From Armatimonadota bacterium (GTDB lineage Bacteria > Armatimonadota > Zipacnadia > Zipacnadales > JABUFB01), in NCBI GenBank assembly GCA_018056145.1, contig JAGPGE010000188.1, forward strand, positions 1 through 9,220: 9,220 nucleotides of DNA, written 5' to 3'. Positions within the stretch are counted from its first letter, which is position 1; each line of letters opens with the position of its first letter. Made by a program: the position numbers and the translations under genes. The notes under the pieces were generated by a model. It had not been told where the DNA came from, did not search any database, and was given only the letters and a program-made list of their open reading frames with translations. Below are positions 1-6,858 of the stretch, one piece after another.

Positions 1-202
1 CGCAGACATTCAGCGTTTCAATCCCCTTCGCAGCGGGGAATGCGGCTGAGACGTAGAGCAGGTTGGCACCGGGCAGGGGAAACGGTATGTTTCAATCCCC
101 TTCGCAGCGGGGAATGCGGCTGAGACGCTGTGCTTGCCACGCGCCCGATTGTGCCGGACTGTTGGTTTCAATCCCCTTCGCAGCGGGGAATGCGGCTGAG
201 AC
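1..202 (-). CRISPR. CRISPR array, leader-proximal end (3 repeats, 2 complete spacers, 1 partial)
   Basis: Three identical 38-bp repeats lie at 15-52, 89-126 and 165-202. On the plus strand they begin GTTTCAATCCCC and end GGCTGAGAC. Spacers are 53-88 (36 nt) and 127-164 (38 nt); 1-14 is part of a third, so the array continues beyond the left edge. On the minus strand the repeat ends in ATTGAAAC, the usual 5' handle of type I-B crRNAs, so transcription should run right to left. A 5-bp stem TCCCC/GGGGA with an 8-nt loop lies just before the handle and is the likely Cas6 recognition structure, although an alternative CGCA/TGCG pairing exists. In this orientation 165-202 is the first repeat and 127-164 the newest spacer. 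Repeat identity supports an active or recently active array. Spacer targets cannot be told by reading, and I saw no match to either spacer in the window. Confidence 0.98.
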
Positions 203-222
203 CGACCATCTATGCCCTCTTA

Positions 223-544
223 TTCGCCAATCGGCCCCCCAACACCTCCTGTCCCCGCGCTTTTTTTTCGAAAATGCCCCCGGACACGTGGATCACCCCA
301 CTGCGCAAATCGATTCCGAGCCCCTTGCGTGGCCCGATTTGCGAAACTGGCCTGAGAGTTGGCCTCACGGCCACCTGGTGCGGCTTCCGTGAAGCGGACC
401 GGTCCTGGCGCGAGACCATGTTATGCCTGTAGGCCCCTACCAACCTTCGCATAGGGGCATTGGCAACCGATAATCTTCGCAAATCGCCCGCTACCGGGAA
501 CAGCGGAGGCATTCGCGAAGCTGAACCGTGACCCGATTTGCGAA
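223..544. repeat. Family of TTCGCAAATCG / CGATTTGCGAA elements in the leader
   Basis: An 18-bp direct repeat with one mismatch, CGTGNCCCGATTTGCGAA, occurs at 328-345 and 527-544. Shorter inverted copies lie at 476-486 (TTCGCAAATCG, 11 of 11 bases) and 304-312 (CGCAAATCG, 9 of 9). A further copy in the inverted orientation, with one mismatch in 12, is at 223-234 (TTCGCCAATCGG), about 20 bp from the first repeat. The copies form two inverted pairs (304-312 with 335-343, and 476-486 with 534-544), which could pair as hairpins or bind a dimeric protein. The core hexamer TTCGCA is also in each CRISPR repeat (27-32, 101-106, 177-182) and at 446-451. The repetition is seen directly. A role in spacer integration or regulation is inference. 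Confidence 0.7.
424..465. repeat. Imperfect hairpin in the leader with a repeat-like half
   Basis: GCCCCTA (433-439) and TAGGGGC (452-458) form a perfect 7-bp inverted repeat around a 12-nt loop. TGCC (424-427) and GGCA (462-465) can extend it across a small internal loop. No T-run follows on either strand, so an intrinsic terminator is unlikely. The segment 444-460 matches the CRISPR repeat core at 14 of 17 positions (CCTTCGCA, two differences, GGGG, one difference, AT), so it may be a decayed repeat or a protein-binding element that mimics the repeat stem. Confidence 0.5.
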
Positions 545-555
545 CTTTGCAGGGG

Positions 556-1134
556 TCAGACGTCGCCGCAGAAGCGGCGGAATTCGCACTCCACACACTT
601 GCCCCTCCCGGCCGGCGGATCGGGGAAGCACTCAGCGTCTATCATCTCTCGTATTCGCCGCAGACACTCTTTCACCTCCCGACATGCTTCGGGCGTGACT
701 TCGGCCTGCCAGACTTCCCCGTCGGTGAGTCTGACGAGATACCCGTGTGGCGATTCACAGTGGTACTGCTCGCGGGCCATCATGGAGTATGCGACTACCT
801 GCATGTAGTGGTTTGGCGCCGGCTCCTCGTCGGTGTGCTTGAACTCCACGGGATAGACTTCTTCCGGGGTGAGGATGAGCATGTCGGCACGTCCGGATAG
901 AGCCAGGGATGGAGATTCCAGGGGCGCGTCGAAGACGCGGCGGCCTTCCCGCAGCCCATAGCGGTCGAGAGTACGGCGTTTCTCCAGGGCGTCCGCGCGT
1001 TCTTCGGCGTCCTGGCCATGGACCATCTTGTACGTCGCGGGGCGCTCAAGCGGTTGGACGTAGGTGAAGTAGACGATTCGAGGGCAGTAGTAGAACTGCC
1101 GAATGTCTGTAACGGTCAGCGGAAACTCAGCCAT
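556..1134 (-). CDS. cas4: Cas4 family 4Fe-4S exonuclease (spacer acquisition)
   Basis: Cas4 is a RecB-like nuclease that works with Cas1-Cas2 to trim prespacers and select PAM-bearing, correctly oriented fragments. Reading from the ATG at 1134 (192 aa), the family pattern is complete. C17 in YYCPR and C180, C183 and C189 near the end (CVEC and RRFC) give the four iron-sulfur ligands. H40, D84 in GRAD, E97 and K99 in VEFKHT, and Q112 and Y116 in QVVAY are the RecB nuclease motifs. This start has an AAGGAGG site 6 nt upstream and puts the first cysteine at the usual distance. An in-frame ATG at 1188, inside the end of cas2 and with a weaker GGGAG, would add 18 residues and cannot be excluded. 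It is the last gene of the operon, 37 nt after cas2. That is unusual, because cas4 normally precedes or is fused to cas1. No key residue is missing. Confidence 0.96.
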   Translation of the reverse strand: MAEFPLTVTDIRQFYYCPRIVYFTYVQPLERPATYKMVHGQDAEERADALEKRRTLDRYGLREGRRVFDAPLESPSLALSGRADMLILTPEEVYPVEFKHTDEEPAPNHYMQVVAYSMMAREQYHCESPHGYLVRLTDGEVWQAEVTPEACREVKECLRRIREMIDAECFPDPPAGRGKCVECEFRRFCGDV

Positions 1135-1171
1135 TTGGGCCCTCCTTGATGGCGCGACCGGGGCGGTCGGC

Positions 1172-1639
1172 CTATCCTGCAGCGTCATCGGGATTCTCCC
1201 ACGGATCGTCAGTCAATCCGACGGGCTTGTCGCGTCTAGGGAGGCGGCGGACCACATCCATAAGGGCGCGATCCACTTTTGAAGCACTGGGAGGCTGGTC
1301 AGGCATTCGCTCGCCCTGCTTGTCGGGCGGTTCGTCGGGCAGGAACCACACGGTGGCGTCTCGATCGGGTGGAGTTTGAGGCCCCCCCTCGAACTGTGCG
1401 GTGGCATAGGTCCTGCGTCGTGAGAAGCAGGTCTTGCACAGGGGCAGGATGTGGATGCGAGCCGGTTCGTCCCCGATAATCTCCTGGCATTCCAAGAGAA
1501 GCTCTTCGCACTCGTTCTCGGAGAGCTCGCCCCAGAAAGCCGAGAACTGGACTCTCTCCATGCCCTGTTCCTGGCACGCCCGTGCGACTTTCACCCGGAT
1601 GCGGTCGGATTCGATGTCGTAGATCAGCAGATGTACCAT
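1172..1639 (-). CDS. cas2: Cas2 with long C-terminal extension
   Basis: Cas2 is the small ferredoxin-fold dimer that bridges two Cas1 dimers during spacer integration. Residues 1 to about 78 fit the family: the first strand LLIYDIESD with the conserved D8, then MERVQFSAFWGELS, and RIHILPLCKTC near the end of the fold (C68, C71). Cas2 proteins are usually 80-100 residues; this one has 155. The extra part, roughly 79-155, is rich in Pro, Asp, Glu and Arg, looks disordered up to about residue 120, and then has a likely short helix around SKVDRALMDVVRRL before an acidic tail with DDPWENPDD. I recognise no domain in it, and it is not a DnaQ-type exonuclease fusion. The ATG lies 3 nt after the cas1 stop with GAGG 9 nt upstream, so translation is probably coupled to cas1. 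The cas4 start follows 37 nt downstream. Identity as Cas2 is firm; the role of the tail is unknown. Confidence 0.95.
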   Translation of the reverse strand: MVHLLIYDIESDRIRVKVARACQEQGMERVQFSAFWGELSENECEELLLECQEIIGDEPARIHILPLCKTCFSRRRTYATAQFEGGPQTPPDRDATVWFLPDEPPDKQGERMPDQPPSASKVDRALMDVVRRLPRRDKPVGLTDDPWENPDDAAG

Positions 1640-1642
1640 GAC

Positions 1643-2656
1643 TCACCACCTCATCGTGAACCCGCGGAACGGCTTCTCACCGCGCACGGCGACAGCGATG
1701 GACCTTGCCTGACGGACGATGATGTGCTTGAGGGCTTCCTTGTTGCCGGCGAAATCGGTGGGGGTTTCCATGCGCTCCAGCACCTGGGCCGCGAACTGGC
1801 GACGGGATTGCTTGTCCAGCCTGGCGTCGGCTTCGAACCGGGGCCTGAAGCCTTTGTTGATTGCACTGATGACGGTGCGGTCCACGACGGGCTGGCGGAA
1901 CAACTCCTGCAAGTCGAGGACGAGGGATGGTCTTCCGGGACGATCGACATGGATGAACCCGCCGAAGGGGTCAAGGCCCGCGAGCAGGACTGCTGTCCAG
2001 CATTGGGCCTGGAGGATGCCGTAGCCATAGTTGAGCAGCACATTGACGGGATCCGTGGCCCCCTGGTGGATTCTCTTGCCGGGTGAAACGTCGGGCGGCA
2101 GCAGGCGCCAGACGGCTTCCCAGTAGGCCGCCCCGGCACGGCCCTCGATGTTGAGGAGTGACGGCCGGGTGGCGTTGACGTTCGGCCCGGCGAGAGCCTG
2201 GCACTCCGTGGACAGGGCGGCTATTTCGGCAGCGGCTTCCTGGAGTGAATCGGCAAGGGCAGGTTCGGATTTGCGCCGATACTTGGCGAAGTAGAGGAGG
2301 AGACTGCGCTGGTTTGCGAGTTTGGAGAGGACCACCTCGCGGGCAATGGATAACCCGCGTTCGTCGTCATAGGCGTCCAGTTGCTCGCGACGCGTCTCGA
2401 CGGTGGCGGTGAGCATGGGGGACATGATCTTGGCGAAGGGTTCGCCATCGAAGTTGAGGCAATCGATGGGGATGCCACGCCGAGCGCACTCGTGGATGAG
2501 ATCAATGGAGATGGATATGCCGCGCCCTTCGAGCGCGATGCAGGCGAGGTCCTCGATGGGACGTTCGATGAGGGTTTCGCCGGACTTGCGCACCTGCACA
2601 AGGTCGCCGTTTTTGCCTACGAAGCAGCCGAAGTCATCGACGAGAAGGATGGACAT
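1643..2656 (-). CDS. cas1: Cas1 integrase (spacer acquisition)
   Basis: Cas1 is the metal-dependent integrase that joins prespacers to the leader-repeat junction. From the ATG at 2656 the protein has 337 residues, normal for the family. The N-terminal beta domain begins SILLVDDFGCFVG. The helical catalytic domain carries E171 in LLNIEGRAG, H236 in GGFIHVDRPGRPSL, and D248 and E251 in LVLDLQELFR, which supply the conserved Glu/His/Asp metal site. LNYGYGILQAQ is the usual Cas1 signature. The longer reading frame begins with a codon at 2695 inside cas3, but GAGG placed 7 nt before the ATG at 2656, and family similarity starting there, favour the shorter form. It begins 4 nt after the cas3 stop and ends 3 nt before cas2. 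The sequence resembles Cas1 of thermophile-type I-A, I-B and III loci more than that of I-E or I-C, judged by eye. Confidence 0.97.
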   Translation of the reverse strand: MSILLVDDFGCFVGKNGDLVQVRKSGETLIERPIEDLACIALEGRGISISIDLIHECARRGIPIDCLNFDGEPFAKIMSPMLTATVETRREQLDAYDDERGLSIAREVVLSKLANQRSLLLYFAKYRRKSEPALADSLQEAAAEIAALSTECQALAGPNVNATRPSLLNIEGRAGAAYWEAVWRLLPPDVSPGKRIHQGATDPVNVLLNYGYGILQAQCWTAVLLAGLDPFGGFIHVDRPGRPSLVLDLQELFRQPVVDRTVISAINKGFRPRFEADARLDKQSRRQFAAQVLERMETPTDFAGNKEALKHIIVRQARSIAVAVRGEKPFRGFTMRW

Positions 2657-2660
2657 GGGA

Positions 2661-4943
2661 TCACCTCTTGGGAGTAGATCGCGCGAGTCCGTCATCGGGT
2701 GAGTAGGGCAGGTGAACCACCGGGGGTTGGGTTCTGTCGGGCTCGGAGACCAGCCCAGCCCGGCGCAGGCGGGCCAATCGGGAGAAGGAGATGGGCACCA
2801 GGAGCTCCGCGGCCCGGAGGGGGCTTAGCGCCGCGAGTGCCTGGAATTCGGGCTCCAGGCAGGCGGGAAGGACATCTACGCCGTCGAAAGCCTGGTAGAA
2901 GCGCTCTTCCAGCGACTGGTCCGACTGGAAGGGCGCGAGCGCATCGAGCACGCCCCGTTCGAAGTCCCTGGCCGCACAGTCGAAGGCCTCGCTCCAGCGC
3001 GCGGCGATGTCCGGGGTGTAGACGCGATCAAGCCACTGGGATGTCAGGGCTTCGTCAATCACCTGTCCGTTCTCTTCCTGCAAGAGGGCGAGGGTGTTGG
3101 TGACGAGGGAAGGATCGTAGACACCCTGCCCGTCGTCGGGGTGCGTCAGGACGTGAACGTCAACGATGCGCCCGGTGGACGGTCGGCGGTTGGCCCGCCC
3201 GAAACGCTGGAGCAGGGCGTCCAGCGGCGCCGGCTCGGTGAAGGCGGTGTCGAAGCTCACATCCAGGCTGACTTCCACCACCTGGGTGGCCACGAGCAGG
3301 GGTGAAAAGGCGGCACTCGTGAGGGCCTGCTCCTTGCGATTGCGATCCCGGGCGTTGAAGCCGCCATGCAGCAACTCGACGGGTCGTCCGAGGCGTTGGG
3401 TAAGGACTTGCCGCAATTCCTGTGCGCCGGCAATTGTGTTGCAGCAGCACAGAACGGACTGGCCGCTTGCAGCAGCCGCTTCGACATGATCAAGGATCGA
3501 TGGGTCCGTCCAGTCGCCCTCGCAGATTCTCACCCGGTGTCGTCGGAAGTGGGCGAAGTCCTCGGCGGACGCTCGGATATCCATCAGGTTCGGCAGGAAG
3601 CCTGAGAGCCTGTCCCGGAACAGGGCGGGGAGCGTCGCGGTCATCACAAAGAAGCGCACATCCAGGGTCTGGGCGAGGAATCTGAAGAGCCCGAGAATGA
3701 GGCCCGCGCGCTCGGGCTCGTAAGCGTGGACTTCATCCACGATCAGGTCGGCGCCGGCCAGGTCTACGAGGAGGGCCTCATAGCCCTTGATACGGTACGC
3801 GGCTTTGAGCAGCTGGTAGGGAGACAGAACGCGCATTGCACAGCGGTGCAGGCGGGCGAGGTCCGCGAGGTATCGGGCGCGGGATTCCGCCGCCGCGGGG
3901 CCTTCTTCGCCTGCCATTTCCCGTGCGTAGAGCACTTGCAGGGAGCGGCCGTGAGAGAGGGCGACTTGCTCGCGGGGGAAGCCGTAGCGCCGCACCAGCC
4001 GATCATACATCGCGTTCATGCTGGCTTGGTATGGCAGGACGTAAAACAGCCTGGCGGCGGGATCGCGGGAGGGCCGTGCCGCCTCTGCCCAGGAGAGGGC
4101 AGCCTCCGTTTTGCCGGAGCCCGTAGGTGCGCACAGGAGAGCCGATGAGGGGCAACGCGGGGCTTCGCGCTGATGCCCGCGCAGGTCTTCGGGGCTAAGT
4201 CCGATGCGAGTGTACACGGGGGGCGGCAGTCCGAGCGGCGAGGGAGAGAGTTCGGGATGGCCGGCGGAGGCCGCATGGTCTGCCATGATCAGCACCCCGC
4301 GCAGGGCCACTGCAAGCCTGACGGCCCCCTGGCCGGGATGATCCAGGTATGAGCTGAATGCGCGGGCCTTGCGCTGGTATGCGTCCAGACGCGCGCGGAT
4401 GAAATCCGCGGACAGGCAGGAGGGTTCGGCGAGTCTCCCGCAGAGTGTAAGCCTGGGAATGGCTGGGAGCCAGTCGTCAACAAGCCAGGCCATGACCGAG
4501 TCGTAAGCGTCGGGCGTGACTTGAGCGACAAACCCCGGGAAGGGATCCATGTCGGGGGGGCCGGCGTACACCCCGTAACGCTCGGCGATGAAGTCGGCAT
4601 CCCGGTGGTGGGACAGGATGGCCGCGGAGATCCAGTCCACGGCCTCCTGTCCCAGTTGGTCAGCGAAGGGCGCGAGGAAACCTACGGAGAGCACTTCATG
4701 GCGCTCTCCCCATCGTGGGCCTCCGAGCACCATCCGCTGGAACCCGGTGGCTGCCTTTCCGAGATCGTGGAAAGCGGCGGCCAGCAGAGCCCACTGAGTG
4801 AAGCAGGGATGGTTGGCGAAAGAAGAGACCGCCGGCCGCTGAGCCAGCACGGAGTCCACTGCTTCAACTACCCGGCGCGTGTGCGCCGCCAGAGTTGCGT
4901 TTCCCCCACCGTCAACAGGCGGCTTCGCCCAGAGGAGTTCCAT
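2661..4943 (-). CDS. cas3: Cas3 HD nuclease-helicase
   Basis: Cas3 is recruited by target-bound Cascade and unwinds and degrades the DNA. Numbered from the ATG at 4943 (760 aa), the N-terminal HD nuclease domain shows H21, H59-D60 in FHDLGK, H82, and H112-H113 in LSHH. The superfamily 2 helicase follows, with motif I APTGSGKTE at about 272-280, DEVH at 403-406 (motif II), MTATLP at 434-439 (motif III), TQVVEVSLDVSFD at 553-565, and QRFGRANR at 579-586 (motif VI). HD and helicase are fused, as in most I-B systems and unlike the split cas3'/cas3'' of I-A. The ATG at 4943 has GAGGAG 7 nt upstream. A GTG at 4958 overlapping the cas5 stop would add 5 residues but has a poorer site. The gap to cas5 is 11 nt. 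All signature residues looked for are present, so the enzyme should be active. Confidence 0.97.
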   Translation of the reverse strand: MELLWAKPPVDGGGNATLAAHTRRVVEAVDSVLAQRPAVSSFANHPCFTQWALLAAAFHDLGKAATGFQRMVLGGPRWGERHEVLSVGFLAPFADQLGQEAVDWISAAILSHHRDADFIAERYGVYAGPPDMDPFPGFVAQVTPDAYDSVMAWLVDDWLPAIPRLTLCGRLAEPSCLSADFIRARLDAYQRKARAFSSYLDHPGQGAVRLAVALRGVLIMADHAASAGHPELSPSPLGLPPPVYTRIGLSPEDLRGHQREAPRCPSSALLCAPTGSGKTEAALSWAEAARPSRDPAARLFYVLPYQASMNAMYDRLVRRYGFPREQVALSHGRSLQVLYAREMAGEEGPAAAESRARYLADLARLHRCAMRVLSPYQLLKAAYRIKGYEALLVDLAGADLIVDEVHAYEPERAGLILGLFRFLAQTLDVRFFVMTATLPALFRDRLSGFLPNLMDIRASAEDFAHFRRHRVRICEGDWTDPSILDHVEAAAASGQSVLCCCNTIAGAQELRQVLTQRLGRPVELLHGGFNARDRNRKEQALTSAAFSPLLVATQVVEVSLDVSFDTAFTEPAPLDALLQRFGRANRRPSTGRIVDVHVLTHPDDGQGVYDPSLVTNTLALLQEENGQVIDEALTSQWLDRVYTPDIAARWSEAFDCAARDFERGVLDALAPFQSDQSLEERFYQAFDGVDVLPACLEPEFQALAALSPLRAAELLVPISFSRLARLRRAGLVSEPDRTQPPVVHLPYSPDDGLARSTPKR

Positions 4944-4954
4944 CGTTGGACTCC

Positions 4955-5716
4955 TCACACCAGCTGTTGCAGCCAGACAGCCCGGTGGGCGCCGTGGTAT
5001 GCCGGGGTATCGGGATCGACCCAGAGCTCACGACCGTCAGGGAGCGCCCGCACCAAGAGTTCGCCCAGCTCGCTTCGCAGAGCGTGATCGGGTTCTCGGT
5101 GCGCGTAGATGCGCTCTCTCAGCATCAGGTAGTGATCGAACCGCGGCTCTCGCGCCCGCGTCGGGTCCAAGAAACGCGGGAGGGTCAGCACGATCCCGGA
5201 TCCTAACCACAGTCTTTCTTCCGCGGGTAGCAGAGTGTGTTCAAGGTATGCGCAGTCGGCCGGACTGAGTTCGATTTCGTCAATCCGACGGATCGTCGCG
5301 AGATCCTGTGAGCGTCCCAGACTCACGGCATAGTACGGGCTCCGAAACGCGCCTGCGAAATCGAGGCGATTGATGTAAAGCGTCAGCCTCGCGTTGAACA
5401 GGAAGTCGCGGGTGGTAGGGTTGACCTGGCCTTCGGTGTTGTACGACAGCTTCCGGCCCTGCCAGTCGAACTTGGTCCGCGCCCCCTTTGGCGTGATGAT
5501 GTGCAGGTGCTCAAAGTCGGAGGCCTGGGCTTCGTAAGTGAACATGAAGCCCAGGCGCAGAGTCTCGGGCGGAACATAGTCACCCACCGCTGCGCAGACG
5601 AGTCCATAGAGCGTTGCGGGGGGCGGCATGGCGAAGGTGGGATGCCGGCCCACCAGAAAGTGCGGGTAACGGAAGGACGCCGTCGCAGCCTCAAGCTCAA
5701 CGCGCAGAACGCGCAT
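4955..5716 (-). CDS. cas5: Cas5 (Cas5t family), Cascade subunit
   Basis: Cas5 is a RAMP protein that binds the 5' handle of the crRNA at the base of Cascade and contacts Cas8 and the first Cas7. From the ATG at 5716 the protein has 253 residues. Its N-terminus, MRVLRVELEAATASFRYPHF followed by MPPPATLYGLVCAAVG, is the typical Cas5 opening: a first RRM-like strand, then a conserved Pro-rich turn before a helix with the TLYGL signature. The rest matches the size of Cas5t/DevS proteins of I-B (Tneap-like) loci. An upstream in-frame ATG at 5743 and a GTG at 5725 exist, but the family start and an AGGGGG site 10 nt upstream point to 5716. The gene starts 14 nt after the cas7 stop and ends 11 nt before cas3. 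The subtype letter rests on its neighbours as much as on this protein. Confidence 0.93.
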   Translation of the reverse strand: MRVLRVELEAATASFRYPHFLVGRHPTFAMPPPATLYGLVCAAVGDYVPPETLRLGFMFTYEAQASDFEHLHIITPKGARTKFDWQGRKLSYNTEGQVNPTTRDFLFNARLTLYINRLDFAGAFRSPYYAVSLGRSQDLATIRRIDEIELSPADCAYLEHTLLPAEERLWLGSGIVLTLPRFLDPTRAREPRFDHYLMLRERIYAHREPDHALRSELGELLVRALPDGRELWVDPDTPAYHGAHRAVWLQQLV

Positions 5717-5730
5717 GGCATACACGCCCC

Positions 5731-6807
5731 CTAGTCGAACCAAGCTGCGTTCCGCGGCTCCTGCACATCAACGGCCAGCCGCTGAAGGACTCTGCGAGGG
5801 TGCTCCTGCACAACATCGCGGCCGGCAGGTTTGGCATCGCTCTCCACCCATTCCGCGAATGCCGTGCGGCTGTCGTCCATGTAACCCTGAGTCCAGCCCA
5901 CGTACAACGGGGACTGAAGCTGATCCGCAAAGACGCTCACGGCTTCCGCCAGGGCCTCCAGGTTCACGATAGGCAGCCCCTTCGCATCGGCCTTGACACA
6001 CCGGGCGAAGGGATGATTGCCACCCTTCGTGACCGCTGCGATCAGGAACGCGGGGGCGATGTCCGTGTAGTGCAGGGTCTGGTTGGCGCCACCCTCCAAA
6101 GCAGCCATCCCCTCCAAGAGGGCCGCCACGCGCCGCGCGCGATCCCCGATTGGCAGTCGGTAGGACTTCTGGGGCTCCAGATGCTCCAGACCGAGCTCTT
6201 CGGCTTCTTTCCTGCGGTTGCTGTCCAAGTTCTTGAAGCCGGTGCGATCCGCGTAGGAGAAGGTGCCGCAGGCGCGCAGATCCAGGGAGAAAAGCCCCTT
6301 GAGATGTGTGCGGTAGAACTCGTGTTCAAAGGGCACGGGGTCACCTTCCTGGCGGCTCATCGTGCCCCAGTCGACCGTCGGGCTGCAAGGCGCGATGGCG
6401 ATGAAGGTGCCCACTCGGAAGGGGGCGCAACGAGTCAGGGTGACTTTGGGCTCCAGATCGGTGAGCTTCGAAGCCTCCCGCGAGGCGGAAGCCTCTTTGC
6501 TGCTTCCGGGCGCACGCATGTAGCCAAACAGGTCATCGTCCCACCACTGCAATGGATTGGCGTCAGTGTAGGCTACCTTGGACTCGCGCTGGATTGGCGC
6601 AGCCTTCCAGTCTGGTATCTTCTTCTCCACCGTGGTTCGCAGCCAATACCTGAATGCCTGAGCAGATACATAGGGATAGGCGCCGTCTCTCGCCTTGATT
6701 GCCTTCACAACCACGATGTTGTCTGTGCGCTGGCCTGTTTCTGCCCCGGCATTGTTCAGAGCCGAGGCCGGAGCTTCGATGAGCATCATTCCTGTGATGA
6801 ACGACAT
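5731..6807 (-). CDS. cas7: Cas7 (Cst2/DevR family), Cascade backbone
   Basis: Cas7 polymerises along the crRNA spacer and forms the Cascade backbone. The 358-residue protein opens with MSFITGMMLIEAPASALNNAG, then QRTDNIVVVKAIK and YPYVSAQAFRYWLRTTVE within about the first 60 residues. This series (sALNNaG, RTDN, vK.Ik, PYVSaQAfRyWlR) is the strong signature of the Cst2/DevR branch of Cas7. Later segments include VTLTRCAPFRVGTFIAI and LHYTDIAPAFLIAAVTKGGNHPF, the latter also family-like. The ATG at 6807 has AAGGGGG about 7 nt upstream, so the start is secure. A 51-nt gap to cas8, with no visible terminator, is the longest inside the operon and may help set a separate translation rate for this multi-copy subunit. 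Length is normal and no interruption is seen. Confidence 0.96.
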   Translation of the reverse strand: MSFITGMMLIEAPASALNNAGAETGQRTDNIVVVKAIKARDGAYPYVSAQAFRYWLRTTVEKKIPDWKAAPIQRESKVAYTDANPLQWWDDDLFGYMRAPGSSKEASASREASKLTDLEPKVTLTRCAPFRVGTFIAIAPCSPTVDWGTMSRQEGDPVPFEHEFYRTHLKGLFSLDLRACGTFSYADRTGFKNLDSNRRKEAEELGLEHLEPQKSYRLPIGDRARRVAALLEGMAALEGGANQTLHYTDIAPAFLIAAVTKGGNHPFARCVKADAKGLPIVNLEALAEAVSVFADQLQSPLYVGWTQGYMDDSRTAFAEWVESDAKPAGRDVVQEHPRRVLQRLAVDVQEPRNAAWFD

Positions 6808-6858
6808 GATAGATCCCCCTTATAGTGTTTTGTGTGGCCGTGCTGGGGCCGCTGCGAG

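Larger units (their letters stand above)
203..555 (-). promoter_or_regulatory. CRISPR leader / cas4-array intergenic region
   Basis: These 353 bp between the cas4 stop and the first repeat contain no convincing gene; the ORFs crossing them run into the array or antisense into cas4. The position next to the leader-proximal repeat, and the repeat orientation, make this the leader, which should carry the pre-crRNA promoter and the sites that direct Cas1-Cas2 integration. Visible contents are five related TTCGCAAATCG-type elements, a hairpin at 424-465, a 10-bp palindrome GGACCGGTCC at 397-406, a short TGGCC/GGCCA hairpin at 360-373, and a run of eight A on the minus strand (261-268) inside a TTTTCGAAAA palindrome. 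I could not pick out a -35/-10 pair with correct spacing, so no promoter is placed. The array might also be read through from the cas operon. The leader assignment is inferred from position and orientation. Confidence 0.75.

Noticed and set aside
63..432. Two overlapping plus-strand frames across the array and leader
   Set aside because: They translate the CRISPR repeats, giving the repeated peptide FQSPSQRGMRLR, and are not genes.
424..465. Intrinsic terminator of the cas operon
   Set aside because: The hairpin has no T-run after it on either strand, and its stem is interrupted.
210..596. 128-codon minus-strand frame through the leader
   Set aside because: It begins inside the end of cas4 and crosses the repeated leader elements; no ribosome site or family resemblance was seen.
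1451..2086. Open frame of 211 codons on the plus strand opposite cas1 and cas2
   Set aside because: Antisense shadow of cas1 and cas2, whose catalytic and fold motifs are intact on the minus strand.
5614..6825. Open frame of 403 codons on the plus strand opposite cas7 and cas5
   Set aside because: It lies antisense to well-supported Cas proteins, has no recognisable family pattern, and long antisense frames are expected in high-GC coding DNA.
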